32,478 nucleotides of DNA from positions 1-32,478 of the forward strand of contig CALLYM010000084.1 of NCBI GenBank assembly GCA_937858155.1, in the 5' to 3' direction. Position numbers and translations under genes: made by a program. This document shows, in pieces, positions 23,636 to 32,478 of the stretch (positions are counted from its first letter, which is position 1; each line of letters opens with the position of its first letter). Below the pieces are notes generated by a model that did not search any database, had not been told where the DNA came from, and saw only the letters and a program-made list of their open reading frames with translations. The DNA comes from an uncultured Phycisphaerales bacterium. Its GTDB lineage: Bacteria > Planctomycetota > Phycisphaerae > Phycisphaerales > UBA1924.

Positions 23636-25783
23636 TCACAGCCCGAACAAGCCGCGGATGTCGTTGTACGTAACCAGCAGGAACATCACGCCGATCATCA
23701 CCAGCCCCGCCATGGTGACGGCGTTCTGGAAGCCCACGGGCACGGGCTTGCCCCGCACCCACTCGTACACGATGAACAGGAACTGACCGCCGTCCACGAT
23801 GGGCAGCGGCAGGAAGTTGATGACCGCGAGGTTGACCGAGATCATCGCGAGGAAGAAGAGCAGCCAGATGAAGCCCTTGTCCGCCACGAGCGTGCCCAGG
23901 TGCGCGATGCCGACGGGGCCCTTCAGGTGCTCGACCTTCACGGAGCCCTGCGCGAGCCTCGCGAAGGTGAGGTAGGTCATGAGCATGACGCGCTTGGTCT
24001 CGGCCATGCCCATCCGCACGGCCTGCACCGGGTCGTCGGCCTTCAGCGTGACTTCGGCCGGGCGGAGCACGCCCGATTCCGCGATGGCGTTGGTCCATCC
24101 CAGCGCGTGGAGCGTGGCCACATCGTCCTTGGAAAGAGCCCACTGCACTTCTTCCTTGGGTGCGGACGCACTGGGCACCCCAGCGACCGGACGCCGCACG
24201 ACCAATGTCACGGTCGCCCCCTCGTGGGCCGCGCTGGCCTTTGCCGTTGCAAGCCGCAGCGCGTCACGCACGCCCTCCAGCGTTGAGGTGGGCACCGAGT
24301 CGACTGCCAGGATCATCGCGCCCGGCGTCAGGCCGCTGCCCGCCGCCGCGAGGTGCACTTCCTTTTCGAAGGGCCGGCGTACCGTCCGCACGGGCGCTGC
24401 GATGAGCGCGTTCTCGTCGCTGGTATCACTCCGTGCGAAACCCAGCCGCCCGTCCGCGGAAACCTTCAGTCCAGGCAGTGCAACCTCGGTGTACCCGTCG
24501 TCGCTCTTCCGCAGCACCACCGCGTCGATGGTCTTTCCCTTGTGAGACTGGATCTCCGCGATGCCGTCCGCGATGGAGGGGTATTCGACATCGCCCAGCC
24601 GGGCGAAGGTGTCGCCGTCCCGGATGCCCTGGTCCGCCGCCCGCAGGTCCGAGTTCTTCGGCGACGCATCGACCACGCGCAGCACACCAGAGAGCCCCAG
24701 CACATGCTGCACCGCCGCCAGCGAGCGTGGGCCGCGCTCCACCAGGTCCACTTCCATTTCGGCGCGGCCGCGCAGCGTGACATGGCTCGTAGAGCCGTCG
24801 GGGTGTGTCACCGTCACGGTGACAGGCTCCCCGTGCGCGCGGGTAATCAGGGCCTCCATCTCGTGCAGGTACGTCACGGGAGTCTCGCCAACTGCCGTGA
24901 TCTGATCGCCCGCGCCGACGCCCTCCACGCCCGCGGCCTTCAAGATCGATGCGACCGCCGCGGCCTCTGCCGCGTTCTGCGGTTTCCCCACTTCCAGCGA
25001 AGTCGCAGGTTCAATACCCACCGCCAGCAGCCCGGCGGTGAGTTCCTTCCGAGGGGTTGCACGGAACGTCAGCTCCTGCCCCGCGCGGTCGACGACGAAC
25101 TCGATGGGCTCGTCCTTCTGCGACATCGCAATCGTGAGGGTGAGGTCGTCCCACGACCGGGGCGCCCTTCCCCCCACTCGGACCACGCGGTCGCCCGGTG
25201 CCAGGCCCGCCCCCACACCCGCGGCCGGTGCTGCGGGTTCCGCCAGGGCCGCGGGCGAGCTGCGCACGACCCCGCCGATGATCGGGGGCGCGACTTCCCG
25301 CCCCGCCATGAACACCACGACGAACAGAGCCGCGGCGGTGATGAGGTTCATGATGACGCCCGCCGAGATCACAACTAGCCGCTTCCACGGCACGCACAGC
25401 TGGTATGAGTCGGGCTCGCCCGAGCGCGCCGTTGCGTCCATGTCGTCCTGCCCGAGCATCTTGACGTAGCCGCCGAAGGGCAGGGCGTTGAGCCGGTACT
25501 CGGTGTGGCTCATCTTTGATAACGCTGCGCGCGAGTCCTCTCGTTTGTCCCCCGCGAGGCCCGCCGCCTCGTTCCGCAGTTCAATGTACTCCCGCTCGCT
25601 GCTCCCACGCCGCAGCCCCATCCCCTTGCGGAACGAGAAGACCGCGGGGCCAAACCCGATGGCAAACGCGAGCACGCGGATGCCGGCCCACCGCGCCGCG
25701 AGGAAGTGCCCAAGCTCATGCACGAAGATGATGAGGCCGAAGCCCACCACTACGAGCAGGAAGTCAAAGACCGTGGTCAGCAT
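23636..25783 (-). CDS. rseP: Site-2 protease RseP (M50 family) with about four PDZ-like modules
   Basis: Intramembrane zinc metalloprotease that cleaves membrane-bound anti-sigma factors and related substrates. HELGH at 22-26 binds zinc, and NFLPLPIVDGG at 656-666 supplies the third ligand. Additional helices lie at about 136-160, 637-656 and 688-706. The extracytoplasmic part is unusually large: PDZ-like segments at about 168-248, 284-345, 366-440 and 475-545, each with a GLxxGDxIxxV-type core, where Escherichia coli RseP has two and 450 aa in total. ATG 25783 is chosen over TTG 25789 because AAGGA stands 6 nt before it. No other envelope-stress genes are adjacent. Confidence 0.9.
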   Translation of the reverse strand: MLTTVFDFLLVVVGFGLIIFVHELGHFLAARWAGIRVLAFAIGFGPAVFSFRKGMGLRRGSSEREYIELRNEAAGLAGDKREDSRAALSKMSHTEYRLNALPFGGYVKMLGQDDMDATARSGEPDSYQLCVPWKRLVVISAGVIMNLITAAALFVVVFMAGREVAPPIIGGVVRSSPAALAEPAAPAAGVGAGLAPGDRVVRVGGRAPRSWDDLTLTIAMSQKDEPIEFVVDRAGQELTFRATPRKELTAGLLAVGIEPATSLEVGKPQNAAEAAAVASILKAAGVEGVGAGDQITAVGETPVTYLHEMEALITRAHGEPVTVTVTHPDGSTSHVTLRGRAEMEVDLVERGPRSLAAVQHVLGLSGVLRVVDASPKNSDLRAADQGIRDGDTFARLGDVEYPSIADGIAEIQSHKGKTIDAVVLRKSDDGYTEVALPGLKVSADGRLGFARSDTSDENALIAAPVRTVRRPFEKEVHLAAAGSGLTPGAMILAVDSVPTSTLEGVRDALRLATAKASAAHEGATVTLVVRRPVAGVPSASAPKEEVQWALSKDDVATLHALGWTNAIAESGVLRPAEVTLKADDPVQAVRMGMAETKRVMLMTYLTFARLAQGSVKVEHLKGPVGIAHLGTLVADKGFIWLLFFLAMISVNLAVINFLPLPIVDGGQFLFIVYEWVRGKPVPVGFQNAVTMAGLVMIGVMFLLVTYNDIRGLFGL

Positions 25784-25897
25784 GCGCAATCCTTGGGAGC
25801 ACAGGAACTCCGATTGTCCCGCCAGTGATCAGCCGTGTACGTGCTTTGTACGCACCCCATCATCGGGCGTTCACGAGGACTCCTCGCAATCTCCCTG

Positions 25898-25930
25898 AAA
25901 AAACAGCCCCCGGGCGAGGGGCCCGGGGGC
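25898..25930 (-). terminator. Rho-independent terminator after the redoxin gene
   Basis: A perfect 10-bp stem GCCCCCGGGC (25906-25915) / GCCCGGGGGC (25921-25930) with a 5-nt loop is followed on the minus strand, after two bases, by six T residues (25903-25898). It begins about 30 nt after the redoxin stop codon and separates that gene from rseP. Confidence 0.88.
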
Positions 25931-25960
25931 GTGCAGGTTGCGCGGAATACGGAAGACTGT

Positions 25961-26773
25961 TTACTTGCCGGACTTGGGCGTGTGGGGCTCGCCCTCCTCG
26001 TGCTTGGGCTGTTCCTTTGCCTGGGGCTTCCCGTACTTCACGCCGCAGCCGTAGGGCTTGGTCTCGGGCGTGGAGACACTGGAACCCGCGAGGAGCTCGT
26101 CGAGGGCCTTGGACGCGTAGTTGATCGGATTCTTCTTCGCGCCGTCCTCGTTGCGGTTGTCGATCGCGCCCTTGTACGCGAGCGTGCCGTCCTTCGCGAT
26201 GATGAAGACGTGGGGCGTGGTCTTCGCGCCGTACATGCGGCCCACGTCGCCCGACTCATCGAGCAGGATGGAATAGGGCAGCTCGAACGCCTTCTTCGCG
26301 TCCTTGTTGGCCTGCGCGCCGTAGCCCTCATTGCCCTTCGCGCTGCTGCAGATCGCGAAGAACTCCACGCCCTTGTCGTGGTACTTCGCGTACAGCTCGT
26401 TGAAGGTCTTGCCGCTCTCGTGGTGCTGCTTGATGACCGGGCACTCCGGGTTGAACCACTCGAGGACCACGATCTTCTTGCCATCCTTGAGCGCATCGGC
26501 GACGTTCACCGTCGTGCCGTCAGTATCAGGGAGCGAGACGACCGGCGCGGGCTTGCCGATCTCGGCCTTGGCCTGCTCCTTCGCCTCGTCCTTGTGCTTC
26601 TCGCCCTGGTGCTTGTCCTTGTTGTGCTTCGCGGCGTCCGGGTTGGTGACCTTGTGGTCCTGCTGGACCTTCTGTTTCCCGTCTTTGTCATCATCGGCCC
26701 GCGCCGGCAGCGCGACAAACGAAGCCACGAGGGCCACACCCGCGAACGCTGCAAGCAACTTCCTGGTCGTCAT
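25961..26773 (-). CDS. Secreted redoxin (AhpC/TSA-type thioredoxin-fold protein)
   Basis: A 270-aa exported thioredoxin-like protein. Residues 1-26 form a signal peptide ending ALPARA. A charged linker rich in Lys, His and Asp (27-70) leads to the redoxin domain (about 71-235): IGKPAPVVSLPDTDG, then VLEWFNPECPVIKQHH with a single cysteine C111 in place of a CxxC, and KTTPHVFIIAKDGTLAYKG with the cis-proline. The active site resembles peroxiredoxin-like proteins that attack peroxides or thiols through one cysteine. YGCGVKYGK near 241-249 gives a possible resolving cysteine. AGGAG lies 9 nt before ATG 26773. The DsbD-N-like gene is upstream on the same strand, so both may act in periplasmic thiol chemistry. 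Confidence 0.88.
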   Translation of the reverse strand: MTTRKLLAAFAGVALVASFVALPARADDDKDGKQKVQQDHKVTNPDAAKHNKDKHQGEKHKDEAKEQAKAEIGKPAPVVSLPDTDGTTVNVADALKDGKKIVVLEWFNPECPVIKQHHESGKTFNELYAKYHDKGVEFFAICSSAKGNEGYGAQANKDAKKAFELPYSILLDESGDVGRMYGAKTTPHVFIIAKDGTLAYKGAIDNRNEDGAKKNPINYASKALDELLAGSSVSTPETKPYGCGVKYGKPQAKEQPKHEEGEPHTPKSGK

Positions 26774-26869
26774 GATCCATTACTCCTAAAGGGACACTCT
26801 TCCCATCCGCGACCGGGGAAGCCACAGCAACCCCGGGGAAATGAACTGGACTCCCCACCCCCTCCACTC

Positions 26870-26886
26870 CGCACACGTCGTGTGCG
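26870..26886. repeat. Inverted repeat between DsbD-N-like gene and redoxin gene
   Basis: CGCACACGTCGTGTGCG has perfect 7-bp arms around a 3-nt centre. No T-run follows on either strand, so it is not a standard terminator; an operator or transcript hairpin in the redoxin leader is possible. A second weaker pair, CCGGGG (26813-26818) and CCCCGG (26831-26836), lies nearer the redoxin gene. Confidence 0.4.
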
Positions 26887-26898
26887 ACCGCCATTGTA

Positions 26899-27846
26899 TT
26901 ACTTCCCGCCTTTGCCCTGTGTTTCAGGAGGAGCAGCACCCCCCTGCCTTTCGGGTGCCACATGGTCTGGCGGCGATGCTGATTTTTCGGTCAGAATCGG
27001 CACCGACACCCACACCGAGCGGGTCGTCTTCTCGGCGGGTGAACCAAATGTGCCCGTCAGGACGCCCTCCACTCGCGGAGCGGCCCCAGCCTCTCCCTCC
27101 GGCACAACAACAGTCACGGCGAGCGCATCGCTCTTCCGCTCGCCCTGCTTCAGAAGGCGCGGATAGTCCACACCGCCCGCCCAGGGCGCAAACACCAGGC
27201 TCGTCGCACCCTCCCACCGGGCCGAAAACTCGCGCGCTGTCGCGCTCACGGAGAGCGGGGCCGGCAGGTCACGCGTAGGCACGTTCTTGCGGGCGGCACT
27301 GACCACGGCAACGCCCCCACTGCTTGCACGGCGCTCATCCTCCACCCGAACGTTCACATCCGCCTCGCGGGACTCGATCACACAAACATCCTTGCACACC
27401 ATCCATTGCGCAGCGGCCTTGATGGAGGCTTGTGCACCCACCTGTGCATCCGAGGGCACATGGATGTCATAGAGCAGCGAGAATTCGCCCTCCAGCACGT
27501 GGTCGAGCAGATCGCCGGGCGCCACGCTCCGGTGGGGTGCGGGCCACTGCGCGCTCCCGACGGTCCACCCACTCGGCAGTGTCAGATCGATAGACGCCTG
27601 CGCGCCGGTGTCGTTCACGCCCGGCCAGTACGTGTGCCACCCGGGCGCAAGCGCGCAGTGCACCGCCAGGGTAAATGTCGATCCCGGCGCGACCGCTTCG
27701 GCGTCTGCCAGCACTGTCATCGTGACGCGAGGGGCCGACTTGGAGGTCGCGGCGGGTGGTGGATCCGCCTGGGCTTTGCTCCACGGTGCCGCCGATACGA
27801 CCGCGCACGACACAACAAGCAACAGGCTGGCCGAGAGGGTTTGCAT
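26899..27846 (-). CDS. Stand-alone DsbD N-terminal-domain-like protein
   Basis: A 315-aa exported protein. The N-terminus MQTLSASLLLVVSCAVVSAA is a signal sequence; VVSC could also be a lipobox with C14 as the lipid anchor. The domain at about 40-165 matches the thiol-disulfide interchange domain of DsbD: PGWHTYWPGVNDTG, LPSGW, and VCKDVC, whose C151 and C155 form the reactive CxxxC pair. The membrane reductase part of DsbD is absent, and the C-terminal half (about 170-315) is a beta-rich region that I cannot assign. ATG 27846 is used because it starts the signal peptide; the long open frame upstream overlaps the divergent gene. Probably in one unit with the redoxin gene downstream. Confidence 0.82.
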   Translation of the reverse strand: MQTLSASLLLVVSCAVVSAAPWSKAQADPPPAATSKSAPRVTMTVLADAEAVAPGSTFTLAVHCALAPGWHTYWPGVNDTGAQASIDLTLPSGWTVGSAQWPAPHRSVAPGDLLDHVLEGEFSLLYDIHVPSDAQVGAQASIKAAAQWMVCKDVCVIESREADVNVRVEDERRASSGGVAVVSAARKNVPTRDLPAPLSVSATAREFSARWEGATSLVFAPWAGGVDYPRLLKQGERKSDALAVTVVVPEGEAGAAPRVEGVLTGTFGSPAEKTTRSVWVSVPILTEKSASPPDHVAPERQGGAAPPETQGKGGK

Positions 27847-27902
27847 GACCGAAGTCCCGTGTGAATGCCCGCGAGCACACCCGCGCCCCGCACCTCCCAA
27901 CG

Positions 27903-27908
27903 TACACT
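27903..27908 (+). promoter_or_regulatory. -10-like hexamer TACACT upstream of the rhodanese-like gene
   Basis: TACACT ends 5 nt before ATG 27914 and there is no ribosome binding site. The same hexamer at similar distance precedes the delta' gene. A leaderless mRNA is suggested. Confidence 0.35.
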
Positions 27909-27913
27909 CGCGC

Positions 27914-28336
27914 ATGATCGTACGACGCCCTGTGATGGTGGTTTCCATGTCCGCCCTGGCACTCGTCGCGTCCTGCGGACGCACATCCGACCGTGATGTT
28001 GAGTTCATGAGTGTCGCCCAGGCCCGCCGCCTCTGGTCTTCCCAGCAGGGGAAGGGCACTCAGGCGACGCTCTTCTTAGACGCCCGATCCCAGGAAGAGT
28101 TCGCCGATGGGCATATCCCGGGGGCCCGCCACTTCAGCCTTGCCGACGCCGCAAGCCACGGCACACCCGCCGACGCCCGTACCGCGGACAATATCGTCGT
28201 GTATGGACCGGACCCCGCCAGCCCGGCGGCTATGGGACTCGCCAAGCGGCTCATGGCCCAAGGAGTCGACAACGTGTACCTCATGCAGGGTGGGCTGCTC
28301 CGCTGGCGCACGAACGGCGGAGAGCTGGAGAAGTAA
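27914..28336 (+). CDS. Rhodanese-like lipoprotein without catalytic cysteine
   Basis: A 140-aa protein. The N-terminus has a basic start, a hydrophobic stretch and the lipobox-like VASC, predicting an exported lipoprotein attached through C21. The rest is a single rhodanese domain: FLDARSQEEFADGHIPGARHF is the typical CH2A-like motif and VYLMQGGLLRWRTNGGE the typical end. The active-site loop reads VYGPDPASPAA, so the position usually held by the catalytic cysteine is glycine and sulfur transfer is not expected. It may be a binding or regulatory domain. Its 3' end overlaps the tail of pabB, read on the other strand, by 56 nt. The divergent DsbD-N-like gene starts 67 nt away. Confidence 0.82.
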   Translation: MIVRRPVMVVSMSALALVASCGRTSDRDVEFMSVAQARRLWSSQQGKGTQATLFLDARSQEEFADGHIPGARHFSLADAASHGTPADARTADNIVVYGPDPASPAAMGLAKRLMAQGVDNVYLMQGGLLRWRTNGGELEK

Positions 28337-29612
28337 CCCCGCCCGCGCGCTCCAGAAACACCCGCGCCTTGTCGATCGTCTCACGCCATTCAGCGTGTGG
28401 GTTGCTGTCCGCGACGATGCCCGCCCCCACGCTGTACGACACGCCCCCATCGCGGAGTCCGTCCAGGGTGCCCGGGGTGCCCACGCCCTTGATGAGAGCG
28501 GTCCGGATCGCAATATTGAACTGGAACGCGCCGCTGTCGCTCACAAAGCCGATGCAGCCGCAGTAAGGCCCGCGCGGACGGGCCTCCAACTCGCGGATGA
28601 TCTGCATCGCGCGCACCTTGGGTGCGCCTGTCACGCTGCCGCCGGGGAACGTGGCGCGGATGACATCCCACCATGTCCGCTCCGCCGCAAGTGTCCCCGA
28701 GACCGTCGCGGTTGCCTGCAGCACGCCCAGCCCTGCGTGCCTCTCGATGCGGCGCGGATCGTCCACCCGCACCGACCCGATCTCGCACACGCGCCCCAGG
28801 TCGTTGCGCATCAGGTCCACGATCATCGTGAGTTCCGCACGCTCCTTCGGCGAATCCCGCAGGTCCTCTGCGCCCTGCCCGGAGACTCCGCCCGATGGCC
28901 TTGTGCCCTTCATCGGGCGGGTGACAAGACGCCGGGTAACCGGGTCAAAGGACAAGAACAGTTCGGGGCTTGCGCTCAGCACCGCGCGACGCGCACCCGA
29001 CTCGTCCCATTCCAGGTACGCGCCGTACCAGCACCCGCTCCTGACTACCCAGTCACGGAACAGCGACCGCGCACTCCCCGAGAAAGTCCCCTCCAGAGGG
29101 TGAGACAGATTCACCTGGTACACGTCACCCGCACGGATGTAGTCCACGCAACGCCCAGCGCGCCGCACGTATTCCGCCTCTCCCATCCCGCTCTTCAACG
29201 CTTCGACGTGCCACGGCGCTCCGGCCTGCGGGGCTTGCAGCTTGGGCGGGCTTCCGACGCGGGACCACACGCCCGAAGTACCGTCATGCACCCAGGCATC
29301 CTCACAACGCAGCAGTGTGACGAGCGGCCAGTCTCCGGTAGCACCCCCTGCGACCGGCTCCAGCTCGCTCCCCAGTTCATACGACAAGCAGACAAACCAC
29401 CCCGCGCCGTCCCTTGCCACGGCCAAGCCGCGCCCAACCGCGTCGAGCTGCCCCTTCCCCAGCCTCGTGACCTGAGAGGGCCTCCCTAAAACCGTCCACC
29501 GCGAGGCTGGGTGCCTATCCCCTGACCAAAGGGCGGCTAGAGGGACGTCCGCAGGCCACGCCGCAAGCGCCTGTTCGCACGTGAGTTCGATGGTCACGTC
29601 GCAGGTAGTCAT
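28281..29612 (-). CDS. pabB: Aminodeoxychorismate synthase component I (PabB type)
   Basis: Chorismate-utilising enzyme of 443 aa making 4-amino-4-deoxychorismate for folate, using ammonia from a PabA-type glutaminase that is not encoded nearby. Signatures are IRAGDVYQVNLS (159-170), ASPELFLSF, PMKGTRP with K235, KERAELTMIVDLMRNDLGR (256-274), FPGGSVTGAPKVRAM (322-336), RGPYCGCIGF and GAGIVADSNPHAEWRET. The lysine in PMKGTRP is the PabB-specific residue; anthranilate synthase (TrpE) has alanine there, so PabB is preferred. ATG 29612 lacks an obvious ribosome binding site. The last 56 nt overlap the convergent rhodanese-like gene; the final tail beyond about residue 428 is not conserved in character. 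Confidence 0.9.
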   Translation of the reverse strand: MTTCDVTIELTCEQALAAWPADVPLAALWSGDRHPASRWTVLGRPSQVTRLGKGQLDAVGRGLAVARDGAGWFVCLSYELGSELEPVAGGATGDWPLVTLLRCEDAWVHDGTSGVWSRVGSPPKLQAPQAGAPWHVEALKSGMGEAEYVRRAGRCVDYIRAGDVYQVNLSHPLEGTFSGSARSLFRDWVVRSGCWYGAYLEWDESGARRAVLSASPELFLSFDPVTRRLVTRPMKGTRPSGGVSGQGAEDLRDSPKERAELTMIVDLMRNDLGRVCEIGSVRVDDPRRIERHAGLGVLQATATVSGTLAAERTWWDVIRATFPGGSVTGAPKVRAMQIIRELEARPRGPYCGCIGFVSDSGAFQFNIAIRTALIKGVGTPGTLDGLRDGGVSYSVGAGIVADSNPHAEWRETIDKARVFLERAGGVTSPALRRSCASGAAHPA

Positions 29613-29861
29613 CGGTGGGTAGTGCCGAAATCAGCGTGAAATCAGGGGTTGCGCCGTGCTCGCGACGCCTTTCTGCAAGAAAACCGCTCCGCTGCTTCCT
29701 AAACTTGGCGTCCGATCCGGGGCTGCAGGAGCGTTCCTGCGGGCGGCACATGGCCGCCCCCGAACACAGCCCCGGACTCGCCAAGGGAATGTACCCCCCC
29801 GCCGGACTCCACGCGAGTCCGGGTTGGGTTTGTTCTGCGACCAAGAGAGGACCTCGCACCC
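29613..29861. other. Divergent intergenic region between pabB and ppdK
   Basis: About 250 nt with no supported gene and no convincing promoter. A hairpin-forming sequence GGGCGGC/GCCGCCC with a short loop lies at about 29738-29755. The plus strand ends with AGAGAGGACC before the ppdK ATG. Confidence 0.3.

Positions 29862-32478
<2,617 letters not shown>

Overview
This window is a chromosomal stretch of a high-GC bacterium that is almost certainly a planctomycete of the Phycisphaerae/Phycisphaerales type. The clearest lineage markers are: (i) a secreted Kelch-type protein (9271-10449) ending in two copies of a calcium-loop motif of the form DxNxDGxxPDTADIDxxLSVFSGG; (ii) three tandem membrane proteins ending in a CxxCxYxLxGL...CPECG zinc ribbon (19346-21523); (iii) a GxxExxY-family gene framed by CACAGAG-rich repeats. 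Everything here was read by eye; no database search was run. About 26 protein genes are supported. No rRNA, tRNA or CRISPR array was seen.

Layout. 1-257 is a C-rich non-coding stretch with a solo copy of a CACAGAG-type repeat. 258-3499 (minus) holds queF and, upstream of it, the unit mntH-usp-mlaF. mntH is divergent from mntR (3651-4088, plus); the shared intergenic region carries three 16-bp palindromes that look like MntR operators. 4234-6291 (plus) encodes an OPT-family transporter. 6307-7899 (minus) is psd-pssA for phosphatidylethanolamine synthesis, divergent from a clamp-loader delta' subunit gene (7994-9175). 9271-10449 (minus) is the Kelch/dockerin-like exoprotein with its own promoter and terminator, divergent from an unrecognised 418-aa protein (10614-11870). 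11887-15302 (minus) is fliD-fliS, with an unusually long FliD. 15592-16359 (plus) is a small membrane protein.

16356-22573 (minus) is the most unusual part. It appears to be a deoxyribose catabolism locus: deoC (deoxyribose-phosphate aldolase), an aldehyde dehydrogenase and a short aldehyde dehydrogenase-like protein without catalytic residues. Additions interrupt it: three zinc-ribbon membrane paralogues between deoC and the dehydrogenase, a GxxExxY gene bounded by 47-bp terminal inverted repeats between the two dehydrogenase genes, and REP-like palindromes, one of which encodes an in-frame peptide in the short dehydrogenase. DeoC itself has an in-frame, palindrome-containing insertion just before its catalytic lysine.

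22634-25783 (minus) holds an alpha/beta hydrolase and a large RseP-type site-2 protease with about four PDZ-like modules. 25961-27846 (minus) holds a secreted redoxin and a stand-alone DsbD-N-like protein, divergent from a rhodanese-like lipoprotein that lacks the catalytic cysteine (27914-28336). pabB (28281-29612, minus) overlaps the 3' end of that gene tail to tail. ppdK (29862 onward, plus) runs off the window just before its second catalytic cysteine.

Two kinds of translation start are visible. Some genes have a clear GGAGG-like site. Five others (queF, psd, delta', deoC, rhodanese) lack one and instead have a TAYNNT -10-like hexamer 5-8 nt before the ATG, which suggests leaderless mRNAs.
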